DNA of 64,000 bases from Mactromeris polynyma (taxonomy: Eukaryota; Mollusca; Bivalvia; Venerida; Mactridae). The DNA is taken from positions 1,619,501 through 1,683,500 of the forward strand of contig JASFXZ010000020.1 of assembly GCA_032209605.1 (NCBI GenBank), in the 5' to 3' direction. Position 1 is the first letter of the stretch. Each line of letters begins with the position of its first letter. The notes beneath the pieces were generated by a model, which did no database searches, had not been told where the DNA came from, and was given only the letters and a program-made list of their open reading frames with translations. The position numbers and the translations under genes are program-made. Positions 52,801-58,873 of the stretch are shown here, one piece after another.

Positions 52801-55800
52801 TGTCGTGCAACAGCTCAAATATTGTGGTTTGTCGTGGAACAGCTCAAATATTGTGGTTTGTCGTGCAGCAGCTCAAATATTCTGGTTAGTCGTGCAGCAG
52901 TTCCAATATTGTGGTTAGTCGTGCAACAGTTCCAATATTGTGGTTTGTCGTGCAACAGTTCCAATGTTGTGTTTTGTCGTGGAACAGCTCAAATATTGTG
53001 GTTTGTCGTGCAACAGTTCCAATATTGTGGTTTGTCGTGCAACAGCTCAAATATTGTGGTTTGTCGTGCAACAGCTCCAATATTGTGGTTTGTCGTGCAA
53101 CAGCTCCAATATTGTGGTTTGTCGTGCAGCAGCTCAAATATTGTGGTTTGTCGTGCAACAGCTCCAATATTGTGGTTTGTCGTGCAACAGTTCCAATATT
53201 GTGGTTTGTCGTGCAACAGTTCCAATATTGTGGTTTGTCGTGCAACAGCTCAAATATTGTGGTTTGTCGTGCAACAGCTCCAATATTGTGGTTTGTCGTG
53301 CAACAGTTCCAATATTGTGGTTAGTCGTGCAGCAGCTCAAATATTGTGGTTTGTCGTGCAACAGCTCCAATATTGTGGTTTGTCGTGCAACAGTTCCAAT
53401 ATTGTGGTTTGTCGTGCAACAGTTCCAATGTTGTGTTTTGTCGTGGAACAGCTCAAATATTGTGGTTTGTCGTGCAACAGTTCCAATATTGTGGTTTGTC
53501 GTGCAGCAGCTCAAATATTGTGGTTTGTCGTGCAGCAGCTCCAATATTGTCGTTTGTCGTGCAGCAGCTCCAATATTGTGGTTTGTCGTGCAACAGCTCC
53601 AATATTGTGGTTTGTCGTGCAGCAGCTCAGTATATCAGGCGGAGCACCATGTCGCAAAATTCAACATTTTGTGCGGTCAAAAAGTAGTTTTCTCGTAAAA
53701 CGGATTTAACTTCAATAACTTCGATAAAATCGTTGTCATTTCTAGTCAAAAACTCACATATTTCAGTCTTCATATAGCTTAAATATGTGATTCCAATCCC
53801 GTTTCATCAGCTCTCCAGCTTGCACGCCGCCATATTGTTTACATGATATTCGAATGGTATTTCCGAAAGTATTGCCTAACGAACATCCGAGGCACTGGAC
53901 GTAGTTTGCCGAGGTTTTCCGAATGTATGACTTGGAGCACTGTTGCATAGTCAAAATATGTCTTTATGCTATGCAGTAGATCTTATTCAACTAAATATCG
54001 AGCATGATATCTATTGCTTGTCAGAATACAGACTTAGTCAAGCTTGATATCATATCATTCTACGATGACCCTTCATTGCAGGTGGTGTCCATTTGCCAGC
54101 TTGATATTATATCATTCTACGATGACCCTTCATTGCAGGTGGTGTCCATTTGCCAGCTTGATATTATATCATTCTACGATGACCCTTCATTGCAGGTGGT
54201 GTCCATTTGCCAGCTTGATATTATATCATTCTACGAGGACCCTTCATTGCAGGTGGTGTCCATTTGCTAGCTTGATAGTATATCATTATACGATGACCCT
54301 TCATTGCAGGTGGTGTCCATTTGCCAGCTTGATATTATAACATTATACGATGACCCTTCATTGCAGGTGGTGTCCATTTGCCAGCTTCTACGACTGGTCG
54401 TACCATTGTCAGTCTGTGGTGGCTATTCTGCATAATCATAGTTGGAACTTACTGTGGCAATCTTATTGCCTTCCTTACAGTTACCAAAGAGGTACCACCA
54501 TTTAACACGCTTGCTGAGATGTTGGAACTTAAAGGAACATATACTTGGGGTACACTTGGAGGCACCTCTTGGGAAATGATTTTGAGAGTACGTAGTTTCA
54601 TTTCTGATATTTCCAGATTCAACTTTTCGAATACATTTTGCTATTTAAGCGGCACATAATTTTTCTCTTTTCAGATGATAGTTTCAAACAACCAAAATTT
54701 GCATTTCATTTTGCTAGAAATATCCAATGTTAGACATCAAACCAAAATTAGTGTTTTTTTACAGAGCGCTGAGGATTGTCTAGTTTGTCGTCTGTGATAC
54801 GACCAGGGCTTGTCATTGGGTATCTATTAAAAAGTATCAGTTTTTCACAAAGGGTCGCGTTCGACAGTTTAAGTCTCGAAATTATTCAGTGACAGGATAT
54901 TAAATGTCCTAGTTATGTAAATGTGTCCAATTCAGCGCAATAAAATATGTTTTTGTCGGCACGAATGTCATTCCTTACTATGTAAAATACGTTTTTATAT
55001 ACATTCATGACAAGAACCACAATGGAAATAAGGGATATTTTCTCTTTATTGTGTAATCCTTAGACGGATGTGTGTGGCATGGTTTCTATAACTCACGTGT
55101 GTTTTTAATGAAACATGTTTGTTCTCATTACCATGTAGCTAAATATGTGCATCAAATACTGACATAAATCTATCTAAAATATCTCTACAAAATTGTTATA
55201 TAATGCCTCTTAGAAGTAAATGGGTTATACCGTTTTCCAGACTTCCACGAACCCAACGTTCCGCGCCGTAGGCGACGCTATGGTCGAGTTCAACCGTTCC
55301 GATCCGGAAGTTTTAAGTACAAGCCTTTCAGAGCAGCTAGATAAGGTCAGGAAAGGTGGATATGTATGGATAGGTAAAGCAGAAATTTTGTACTAAAAGA
55401 AAATATGAATACATTGTATTTACTTTATAATACACAAATTTTAAATACTAAAGTTGTGGGGGTAAAATAATTTTCCGAAAACAATCCGTTTAAATACAAT
55501 TTGACACAAATATTACCGCTGATAGATTTGATATATACGTATATACTTTACTTGCGATTAATCCGTATTTGATTTAGAGATATGTAGAAACACGAGCTTA
55601 ACTTTTGATGAAAAATTATCTAGATATCTTCATTTGTGTTTGAAATCTATTATTAATGAGCGCATAACTCAGATTGTATATAAGTTGTCTAGCATTTATT
55701 AGTTCCCTTGGTGAGAACAGGAAGTTATTTTTGAAATGGGGCTTTTATTCACATTAACTGCACTTGCCGTTTAGTGACTTTGTCTACTATCAGGGTGGTA

Positions 55801-57790
55801 GACCTCTGGCAGACACCTGGGTAAAACCACCCACCGTCCGTAAGACGGGTGATAAGCTTTCTCACATACAAATGCTCTAAGCAAGGTTAGGTGTGTACCA
55901 GTAGCGGTGAAGGTCACGTGTTGTGACGTCAGCGACCATACCACTCATCTAGCTTTTGGAAAACTGCTTTAACTCTCGATTGAGACTTTACATCTGATTT
56001 TTCGTACTTTTTTATATAAACGAACTTGTATCCATGTCAACAGGTGACCAGACATCTATTGAACTAGAAATAATGTCAGATTGTGATCTGACGACAACAA
56101 AAGAAGAGTTTATGCCCTCAAAATACGCTTTTGGATTTACAAACAACTCCCCGCACGAATCGTTGTTTTCTGAACAGTAAGTAAATAACCGACATGACTG
56201 ACTAAAGCACCAGAACTGTTCTATTTAATTGATATAGACAAAGCAATGTTAATATTGAGACAATGTGTGCACTGTTATGGGATATATAACCTCTTCTGTA
56301 ATTGACGTCATTTCAAGTCACTACTTGCAAGCAGGAAACAATATTTACTCCATATGGTCACTTCGTTTTCATATTGCCATATTGGGCAAATATTGCTTAA
56401 AGACACTTTGATGTCACTGAATCACACGAGACAGTAGAACATTCGTTCACATTGTTTCAGAATTTCGAGTTAAATGTTACGGAAAATCTCTACCTTCATT
56501 TTGATGTCTAAACTCATTATAGTTACTTTCGGTTCTGAAGCACACGTTGATCAAAGTATCAGAAATCATGTTTGTGAAATGAAATGCAATTTGTAGGTTT
56601 GAAACCACTTACATTCCACGCTTCACTCTTAAACTTCTTTGAAAGTAGTATCAAATAGAATACGCAGACCTCAGTAAGTATCTGCCCAGTTTCGGCCTAT
56701 TGTTGCAAGCTGTCTTGACTTGTCCTGTGATTTTTTTCCATCCATTAACCCCCCCGCATTTGATTATCCTAGTTATTCCTTGCGTTTGACCAGTCCATTC
56801 CCTTACGTATGTACCACTGAGCCTCCTCAAGTGCCTTAATATGTTTTATGGATTGTTGTTTTCCCGTAAGTCTGTGTGGGGAGGCACTGTATTATGTATG
56901 TGTCTTTCCCTGTAGCAACTTAGTCTCCCTCTTTCATTCATTTTACTAACTTATATTTTCATAGTCAGTTTCATCATGGTAAACTTTGACATGTGTGTGC
57001 CGAGTGAAGAGTGGCAAGTAACGGCTATACTGTGTGCCTGTTTGTATTTTTTTTAACTCCAAATACTCCGAATATTGTTTATGAGTTGTATTTAAATATA
57101 CACTTAACAAAACTTAAAAGTGGTGCGAGTATAAATATGATCGTATCTCGGTCACTATTAGTCTGATCTTGCTGAAAATTTTAATAAATATAGCGTAGAT
57201 ACCTGGAGTAATATTTTATATATTTCATGATATAATTCCACAGATTGAACAAATAAAATTAATAAATTTGATAATGCGAACATAATCAGTACTGAAGTCC
57301 CCCACCCTGACTCAATGCATCGTGTTTTTTTAAATCGATAACTTCGACCCGAGAATAATTATCTACATGAAGCCAGTAGTCAATATACAAACGTTTAATT
57401 GTGTAGAAAAGTGTTTCGACATTTAAAAGGTGCACACTATAAGTTTTGCCAAGTGTATACATGTGATACACACACTAGTGGGGATTTTTAATGTGATATT
57501 TTTGCAGACTTATGAAAATCGAAGAAAGCGGACTTCTTCAAATATGGAAACGAAAATGGTGGCCGAATTCCAACTTCTGTGGCCGAAATACGGTTACCGA
57601 AGCTAAACCTATATCTCTTGAAGACGTACAAAGTGCATTCTATGTGTGCTGCATTGGAATATTCATTGGAATCGTAGCGTTAATATTTGAAATAACTGTG
57701 CACAAGTTCTATAAAAAGAAACAAAAGTCACATGGTAATGAGTTGGCCAATGTCAGCTCAACTTCCGAGTTAGTGTGTCAACAGCAATAG
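22765..57790 (+). CDS. Ionotropic glutamate receptor family subunit, complete 17-exon gene (853 aa)
   Basis: Spliced coding exons: 22765-22843, 24055-24180, 25948-26090, 26799-26947, 28262-28359, 35250-35449, 36222-36398, 37098-37202, 38207-38386, 41030-41130, 41756-41852, 42819-42996, 48696-48854, 54367-54587, 55241-55373, 56044-56176, 57508-57790. Phases agree at all junctions and the total is 2562 nt (853 codons plus TAG). Layout: signal peptide about 1-20, amino-terminal domain to about 415, S1 about 418-537, M1 about 538-558, pore loop about 584-599, M3 about 611-634, S2 about 640-800, M4 about 803-823, short tail. Family marks seen: YPPF at 420, R500 in the S1 APLS...R motif, TYCGNLIAF in M3 (625-633), WGTLGGTS in S2, D717, and the S2 cysteine pair C729/C784. 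Expected role is a tetrameric ligand-gated cation channel subunit at the cell surface. Cys at the Q/R site, Asp as the S2 acid and TYCGNLIAF instead of SYTANLAAF argue against ordinary AMPA/kainate type. The subclass (IR-like or delta-like) and ligand are not determined. Confidence 0.92.
23306..23385 (+). repeat. tRNA-like SINE head in receptor intron 1
   Basis: gttgtagtggttagcataac resembles a tRNA A box, and gttcgaatcc is a consensus B box 35-40 bp further on. No paired acceptor stem, so a tRNA-derived repeat rather than a functional gene. Confidence 0.5.
23892..23963. repeat. 36-bp direct duplication in intron 1
   Basis: acttctatggtattgctggc plus aggagagaagcacaac occurs twice without change at 23892 and 23928. 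Confidence 0.9.
24055..24180 (+). CDS. iGluR exon 2: N-terminal domain
   Basis: Residues 27-68 plus one base. A long T-run ending tcag precedes it and gtaatt follows; phase 1 in, phase 1 out. It contains an N-glycosylation sequon (N-I-T). It belongs to the amino-terminal ligand-binding-like domain by position; sequence conservation here is low. Confidence 0.8.
24390..24677. repeat. 16-bp minisatellite, left block (intron 2)
   Basis: Unit ctacaatgcacggacg, about 18 copies, with ggacgg, cacgg and tacacgg variants. It is separated from the right block at 25019 by an unrelated dispersed repeat. Confidence 0.95.
24739..25018. mobile_element. Unclassified dispersed repeat, copy A (intron 2)
   Basis: About 280 bp matching copy B at 53627-53927. 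Shared stretches include caacattttgtgcggtcaa, tatttcagtcttcatatagc and cctaacgaacatccgaggca. It lies between two blocks of the 16-bp array. No coding capacity; family not recognised. Confidence 0.75.
25019..25757. repeat. 16-bp minisatellite, right block (intron 2)
   Basis: Unit ctacaatggacggacg, about 46 copies, with ggatgg, gaacgg and ggacgt variants. It ends 190 bp before exon 3. The same unit as 24390-24677, but the ggacgg form dominates here and cacgg on the left. Confidence 0.96.
25948..26090 (+). CDS. iGluR exon 3: N-terminal domain
   Basis: Acceptor ttttcag, donor gtgaat; phase 1 in, 0 out. Encodes MLDNNGSIDVILLLDDHP, which looks like a beta-strand and turn of the periplasmic-binding-protein-like amino-terminal domain, with an N-G-S sequon. 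Confidence 0.85.
26118..26182. mobile_element. Partial TA-flanked MITE (cagtcggacctcg family), intron 3
   Basis: tacagtcggacctcggttat followed by ccaaatactcggtatcatcc matches the end of the element at 41542-41730. The other terminal repeat is missing, and sequence shared with the 19046-19408 element follows it. Confidence 0.55.
26273..26374. repeat. 30-bp repeat, three copies (intron 3)
   Basis: atcgcatcgatatcatcatc plus atcttcagta occurs three times, with one tat/tct change in the middle copy. Confidence 0.9.
26515..26698 (-). mobile_element. tRNA-derived SINE, minus strand, in receptor intron 3
   Basis: Reading the minus strand from about 26698: cttggccgagtggttgaggc is a tRNA-Leu/Ser-like A-box arm, the anticodon arm follows, and aggttcgaatcccggcaggt is a consensus B box, then the body runs to about 26515. 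The head is well conserved. It ends about 100 bp before exon 4. The body limit is approximate. Confidence 0.72.
26799..26947 (+). CDS. iGluR exon 4: Cys-rich N-terminal segment
   Basis: Acceptor tatttcag, donor gtaaat; phase 0 in, 2 out. It was needed to reconcile the phases of exons 3 and 5 (0 against 2) and it does so exactly. It is Asn-rich with three cysteines and an N-I-T sequon, and reads as an extracellular loop. I found no family motif in it, so its support is frame, splice signals and the exact phase bridge. A MITE begins about 5 bp into the following intron. Confidence 0.72.
26953..27116. mobile_element. TA-flanked MITE adjacent to the exon 4 donor
   Basis: Begins tacattcggacctcgttcat and ends ggggtccgactgta, inverted ends of the same family as 41542-41730. 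The inner part shares tcggatgataccaagtattc with the 35830 copy. Its first TA lies at intron positions +6 and +7 of intron 4. Confidence 0.72.
27161..27651. repeat. 38-bp minisatellite, 13 copies (intron 4)
   Basis: Unit tagaggttataggagcttct plus atcaattaccctctgtga (38 bp), with a/t and g/a variants. Each unit contains the inverted pair gatag...ctatc. Confidence 0.95.
27806..27839. repeat. Perfect short hairpin, 15-bp arms and 4-base loop
   Basis: caaagacctaaatac, loop caat, then gtatttaggtctttg: a perfect inverted repeat in intron 4. Confidence 0.9.
27882..28174. mobile_element. Unclassified dispersed repeat, copy 1 (intron 4, before exon 5)
   Basis: Matches copy 2 at 40719-41005: tttgctatttgcatatcagt, gtgttgtgtaaaccaatcag, accgaatttcggtgaattta, ccgaccatctt. 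It carries an internal palindrome around ccgaatttcgg. It ends about 87 bp before exon 5. Confidence 0.75.
28262..28359 (+). CDS. iGluR exon 5: N-terminal domain
   Basis: Acceptor ttctag, donor gtaaat; phase 2 in, 1 out. Encodes NESIATLMPKLL then SLSWERVIIFYE. The pattern of a helix followed by W-x-x-hhhFY is typical of the iGluR/receptor-family-ligand-binding amino-terminal fold. Confidence 0.88.
29024..34226. repeat. 29-bp satellite-like array, about 179 copies (intron 5)
   Basis: Unit tacaattagactatacagtc plus tcgaggaca (29 bp). Each unit contains agact-atac-agtct and ctcgag, both inverted repeats. A 38-bp variant with an internal 9-bp duplication (actatacag) recurs, for example at about 30282, 30871, 31634, 33209 and 33537. 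The spacings 589, 763, 1575 and 328 bp each equal a whole number of 29-bp units plus 9. Confidence 0.97.
34227..35249. other. Intron 5, 3' part, nothing recognised
   Basis: AT-rich sequence between the 29-bp array and exon 6. A short gacagacggacggacggaca microsatellite occurs near 35029. Confidence 0.5.
35250..35449 (+). CDS. iGluR exon 6: N-terminal domain
   Basis: Acceptor ttattgcag, donor gtttgt; phase 1 in, 0 out; 200 nt. Alternating helix and strand pattern (LVDMLSQKRIMFVMFNIE, MNIVVLCQSN) with an N-Y-T sequon, as expected for the amino-terminal domain. It follows intron 5, which carries a 5.2-kb 29-bp array. Confidence 0.88.
35830..35943. mobile_element. 5'-truncated TA-MITE copy (intron 6)
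   Basis: ttaattcgacgtgcttaaga, tttcggatgataccaagtat and the terminal gatgtccgactgta match the 26953-27116 and 41542-41730 elements. The left terminal repeat is absent. Confidence 0.65.
36222..36398 (+). CDS. iGluR exon 7: N-terminal domain
   Basis: Acceptor acacag, donor gttaga; phase 0/0; 59 codons. Encodes KWLVVGYGYCRCAAS and LDNVAVIAMPTEF, strand-like segments of the amino-terminal domain. Confidence 0.85.
36651..36740. repeat. 24-25 bp repeat, three copies (intron 7)
   Basis: cttcttcccttccatgtcga followed by aatac or aattt occurs three times in a row. Confidence 0.88.
37098..37202 (+). CDS. iGluR exon 8: N-terminal domain
   Basis: Acceptor tttctag, donor gtaatt; phase 0/0; 35 codons. 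A largely helical segment (DFITVLNDIIFDVHTLYPHL) ending in DRIEE. Confidence 0.82.
37293..37513. mobile_element. TA-MITE copy with internal insertion (intron 8)
   Basis: Starts tactgatggacctcgttcat and ends gagaaccgactgta. Its inner ttcgacgtgtctaaaacaga and tttcgcatgatacaaaatat relate it to the 26953-27116 copy. Confidence 0.6.
37558..37842. repeat. 31-bp minisatellite, 9 copies (intron 8)
   Basis: Unit ccaatgaaaacatgttttga plus aactatattga (31 bp). Each unit carries a CCAAT motif. It begins 45 bp after a MITE copy. Confidence 0.95.
38207..38386 (+). CDS. iGluR exon 9: end of N-terminal domain
   Basis: Acceptor ttctcag, donor gtaagt; phase 0/0; 60 codons. NGRAFNRIGHIGRDGHVVL matches the end of the amino-terminal domain, where iGluRs have a F-x-x-I/V-G-x-W/H strand. 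KKEFLISTLP then leads to the S1 start. Confidence 0.88.
38926..39042. repeat. Perfect 42-bp inverted repeat with 33-bp spacer (intron 9)
   Basis: The left arm 38926-38967 (atatcagatggcttcctgtg...gtcaacat) is the exact reverse complement of the right arm 39001-39042 (atgttgacaatatgtactgt...ctgatat). The spacer is 38968-39000. Transcribed as receptor pre-mRNA, it would form a long hairpin. Confidence 0.95.
39043..40091. other. Middle of intron 9, no exon seen
   Basis: About 1 kb without a splice-consistent exon. It holds the regulatory-motif cluster at 39138-39202, listed separately. Confidence 0.5.
39138..39202. promoter_or_regulatory. Promoter-like motif cluster in intron 9 (E2F, CRE, YY1-like)
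   Basis: Within 65 bp: gcgcgggaa (E2F-like), two tgacgtt and one full tgacgtca (CRE/ATF consensus at 39170-39177), tttcctcc (ETS-like) and aagatggcgg (YY1-like). Motif matches only; no transcript or ORF directly downstream supports a promoter. Confidence 0.25.
40092..40252. repeat. 33-bp repeat, four copies (intron 9)
   Basis: tccctatcgcagaaataggg plus tacagcgggtatg, with one copy expanded by agaaat and a gctcatggaaagaggtag interruption before the last copy. Confidence 0.88.
40253..40718. other. Intron 9 spacer
   Basis: No exon seen. Several atacctcgatcgg / cccgattggggtat inverted motifs lie at 40310-40360. Confidence 0.45.
40719..41005. mobile_element. Unclassified dispersed repeat, copy 2 (intron 9, before exon 10)
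   Basis: About 287 bp matching 27882-28174 in the same orientation. It ends about 25 bp before the exon 10 acceptor. Confidence 0.75.
41030..41130 (+). CDS. iGluR exon 10: start of ligand-binding S1
   Basis: Phase 0 in, 2 out; donor gtaagt. YPPFVMMS then YEGLCIDLLVELSRILNFTY is the classic start of S1. The acceptor is a tandem AAGCAG (NAGNAG); using the first AG would add one Gln. A dispersed-repeat copy ends about 25 bp upstream. Confidence 0.93.
41542..41730. mobile_element. TA-flanked MITE, best-preserved copy (intron 10)
   Basis: Left end tacagtcggacctagtttat and right end aacgaggtccgactgta are inverted repeats bounded by TA. Length 189 bp, with internal ttcgaa motifs and no ORF. It ends 25 bp before exon 11. 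Confidence 0.78.
41756..41852 (+). CDS. iGluR exon 11: S1
   Basis: Acceptor gtttcag, donor gtaacc; phase 2 in, 0 out. Encodes KLTQPEDGLWGS and FNGLVGQAQRQ, equivalent to the conserved G-x-W-x-G-(L/M)-(V/I)-G-x-L segment of S1. A MITE ends 25 bp upstream of this exon. Confidence 0.92.
42307..42472. mobile_element. MITE-like inverted repeat with gtgacgtca ends (intron 11)
   Basis: aagtgacgtcatttccagaa plus aacgtcacatg at the left is matched by catgttgcgttttcttgaaa plus tgatgacgtcactt at the right. The centre (tcatatggagtaaataatgt) is related, inverted, to 56297-56430. Confidence 0.65.
42819..42996 (+). CDS. iGluR exon 12: S1 agonist arginine and start of M1
   Basis: Phase 0 in, 1 out. Encodes EVDIIAAPLSDHPERRQVMD then FS. 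P493 and R500 align with the agonist-binding Pro and Arg; the usual Thr is Ser (S495). KWKVLVSI begins M1. The acceptor is weak (atgaag, with GAG next: another AAGGAG tandem), so the first codon could be Glu or Val. The donor gtgcgt is also the first base of the 5.3-kb 59/66-bp array. Confidence 0.9.
42997..48311. repeat. 59/66-bp array of about 88 copies starting at the exon 12 donor
   Basis: Short unit gtgtttacatgttgtattat...gcttggctctcgtc of 59 bp; long unit with an extra ttggtgc (66 bp), about 25 of these interspersed. The first unit begins with the actual donor gtgcgt of exon 12. Long units recreate the context ctcgtcttg/gtgcgtg, resembling the exon end ctcgtttcaattg/gtgcgtg. The array fills nearly all of intron 12. 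Stop-free 66-bp units create short open frames. Confidence 0.96.
48696..48854 (+). CDS. iGluR exon 13: M1 and pore loop
   Basis: Acceptor gttatag, donor gtaaag; phase 1/1. Completes M1 (GIALMVVTILTFILE), then the linker and pore loop TFWYLYGALLCQ. Aligned with GAFMQQG of AMPA receptors, C596 occupies the Q/R site. The exon lies between the 59/66-bp and 62-bp arrays. Confidence 0.92.
48897..50075. repeat. 62-bp minisatellite, about 19 copies (intron 13)
   Basis: Unit acaaccgctgcgctcgacaa...gcagacagactcgctttaaga of 62 bp. Each unit includes cgtgtatacacg (perfect palindrome) and ctgcag. It starts about 43 bp after exon 13. Confidence 0.95.
50076..50822. other. Intron 13 spacer, nothing recognised
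   Basis: AT-rich sequence between the 62-bp and 29-bp arrays with no supportable feature. Confidence 0.5.
50823..53628. repeat. 29-bp array, about 97 copies (intron 13)
   Basis: Unit gtgcaacagttccaatattg plus tggtttgtc (29 bp); unrelated in sequence to the 29-bp array of intron 5. Variants at agttcc/agctcc/agctca and gtttgtc/ttttgcc are mixed. No frame of the unit has a stop, so many overlapping open frames run on both strands, none protein-like. Confidence 0.97.
53627..53927. mobile_element. Unclassified dispersed repeat, copy B (intron 13)
   Basis: Same element and orientation as 24739-25018. It starts at the right edge of the 29-bp array, just as copy A abuts the 16-bp array. Confidence 0.75.
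54038..54390. repeat. 57-bp array of exon 14 splice-acceptor copies, six units
   Basis: Unit cagcttgatattatatcatt...cccttcattgcag/gtggtgtccatttgc of 57 bp. AG/GTGGTG junctions fall at exon-start positions 54082, 54139, 54196, 54253, 54310 and 54367, exactly 57 bp apart; the last is the true exon 14 start. In the five upstream copies the receptor frame runs into TGA after seven codons; in the real exon TGA is replaced by TCT. Confidence 0.96.
54367..54587 (+). CDS. iGluR exon 14: end of pore loop, M3, start of S2
   Basis: Acceptor cattgcag, donor gtacgt; phase 1 in, 0 out. Encodes GGVHLPAS, TGRTIVSLWWLFCIIIVG, TYCGNLIAFLTV, then S2 with TYTWGTLGGTSWEM. T664/S665 align with the ligand-contacting Ser-Thr pair. 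The acceptor and first 23 bp are the last member of a 57-bp array that repeats this same splice site upstream. Confidence 0.93.
54588..55240. other. Intron 14, nothing recognised
   Basis: AT-rich intron between exons 14 and 15, without a repeat or exon that I can support. Confidence 0.6.
55241..55373 (+). CDS. iGluR exon 15: S2
   Basis: Acceptor ttttccag, donor gtaaag; phase 0 in, 1 out. Encodes NPTFRAVGDAMVEF and LDKVRKGGYVWIG, matching the S2 helix and the strand that leads to the acidic ligand contact. Confidence 0.92.
55374..56043. other. Intron 15, nothing recognised
   Basis: AT-rich intron between exons 15 and 16, without recognised repeats. Confidence 0.6.
56044..56176 (+). CDS. iGluR exon 16: S2 with acidic ligand residue
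   Basis: Acceptor tcaacag, donor gtaagt; phase 1 in, 2 out. GDQTSIELEI carries D717 where AMPA/kainate receptors have Glu and NMDA/delta receptors Asp. SDCDL contributes the first Cys of the S2 disulfide; YAFGFTNNSP is the conserved G-x-x-x-x-S-P segment. Confidence 0.92.
56297..56430. mobile_element. Partial relative of the 42307 MITE (intron 16), inverted
   Basis: ttgacgtcatttcaagtcac, aaacaatatttactccatat and gggcaaatattgctta match the reverse complement of the 42307-42472 element's ends and centre. Confidence 0.5.
56685..56945 (+). mobile_element. Unclassified dispersed repeat (intron 16)
   Basis: ctgcccagtttcggcctatt, gacttgtcctgtgatttttt and gtgtggggaggcactgtatt recur inverted at 60070-60360 and, as fragments, at 4225-4320 and 18884-18985. 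No ORF. Confidence 0.65.
57508..57790 (+). CDS. iGluR exon 17: end of S2, M4, C-terminus and stop
   Basis: Acceptor tttttgcag; phase 2 in; ends at TAG 57788-57790. ESGLLQIWKRKWWPNSNFCG is the conserved S2 end (L-x-x-x-KWW...C). SAFYVCCIGIFIGIVALIFE is M4, followed by a basic stretch and a tail of about 25 residues with no PDZ ligand that I recognise. Confidence 0.94.
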
Positions 57791-58079
57791 CATTTGCCGG
57801 ATGTGACTGGTGGCCATATTGCACCCGTACCTGCAAACAATTGTCTGAACTAAGTCGGTTGTCTGACTCAAGATATTGTATTACATGTCACATTTGTGTT
57901 CGGTAGAAAACATTTAGTTTTTTTCAGTGCAGTGAGCGTAAAATAACAATCCGATCTTTAATATAGTTCAAATGTGGATTATTTTAAGTTTTGAGTTTAA
58001 ATTAAAATGTTGTCAATCAGATTATACCAGATCTTTGACGTGCGCCCACGTATAATTCTTACACTGCAAACATAATAAA
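57791..58079 (+). other. Probable iGluR 3' UTR ending at an AATAAA signal
   Basis: Non-coding sequence directly after the receptor stop. The first canonical polyadenylation hexamer downstream on this strand is AATAAA at 58074-58079. The cleavage site is inferred, not seen. Confidence 0.55.
58074..58079 (+). terminator. Polyadenylation signal AATAAA of the receptor gene
   Basis: First canonical hexamer on the coding strand, 284 bp after the receptor stop. Confidence 0.5.
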
Positions 58080-58307
58080 GCCCATATTGCTTATCTCCCC
58101 TATCGATCCACAGGTCAATATACTGAATACAGAAACGGTTATACATTGAACCGCCATTTTAATAATCATTTATCCGTCATTTAAAGGTAGATTTTCTATC
58201 AAAATATGTTGATTTAAAACTTTTTAGAAAAGGACACGCTAATGTCTTCATTTAGACTTACTTTGCATTGTATTTGTTCTTAGAAGTTTCCTGGAGCTGC
58301 AAAAATC

Positions 58308-58873
58308 TAGCCCGCCGCTTAGGTCAGTATATAAATACCAGTATCGGACACTAGCCCGGCGCTTAGGTCAGTATATAAATACCGGTATCTGACACTAGCC
58401 CGGTGCTTAGGTCAGTATATAAATACCGGTATCTGACACTAGCCCGGTGCTTAGGTCAGTATATAAATACCGGTATCTGACACTAGCCCGGTGCTTAGGT
58501 CAGTATATAAATACCGGTATCGGACACTAGCCCGGTGCTTAGGTCAGTATATAAATACCGGTATCGGACACTAGCCCGGTGCTTAGGTCAGTATATAAAT
58601 ACCGGTATCGGACACTAGCCCGGTGCTTAGGTCAGTATATAAATACCGGTATCGGACACTAGCCCGGTGCTTAGGTCAGTATATAAATACCAGTATCGGA
58701 CACTAGCCCGGTGCTTAGGTCAGTATATAAATACCAGTATCGGACACTAGCCCGGCGCTTAGGTCAGTATATAAATACCGGTATCGGACACTAGCCCGGT
58801 GCTTAGGTCAGTATATAAATACCGGTATCTGACACTAGCCCGGCGCTTAGGTCAGTATAGAAATACCAGTATT
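58308..58873. repeat. 44-bp minisatellite, 13 copies
   Basis: Unit tagcccggtgcttaggtcag plus tatataaataccggtatcggacac (44 bp). Each unit contains TATATAAATA and the palindrome ataccggtat. Confidence 0.95.

Noticed and set aside
50586..53709. Up to 639-codon open frames on both strands
   Set aside because: The 29-bp unit has no stop in any frame on either strand, the region is within a receptor intron, and the peptides are only the repeat.
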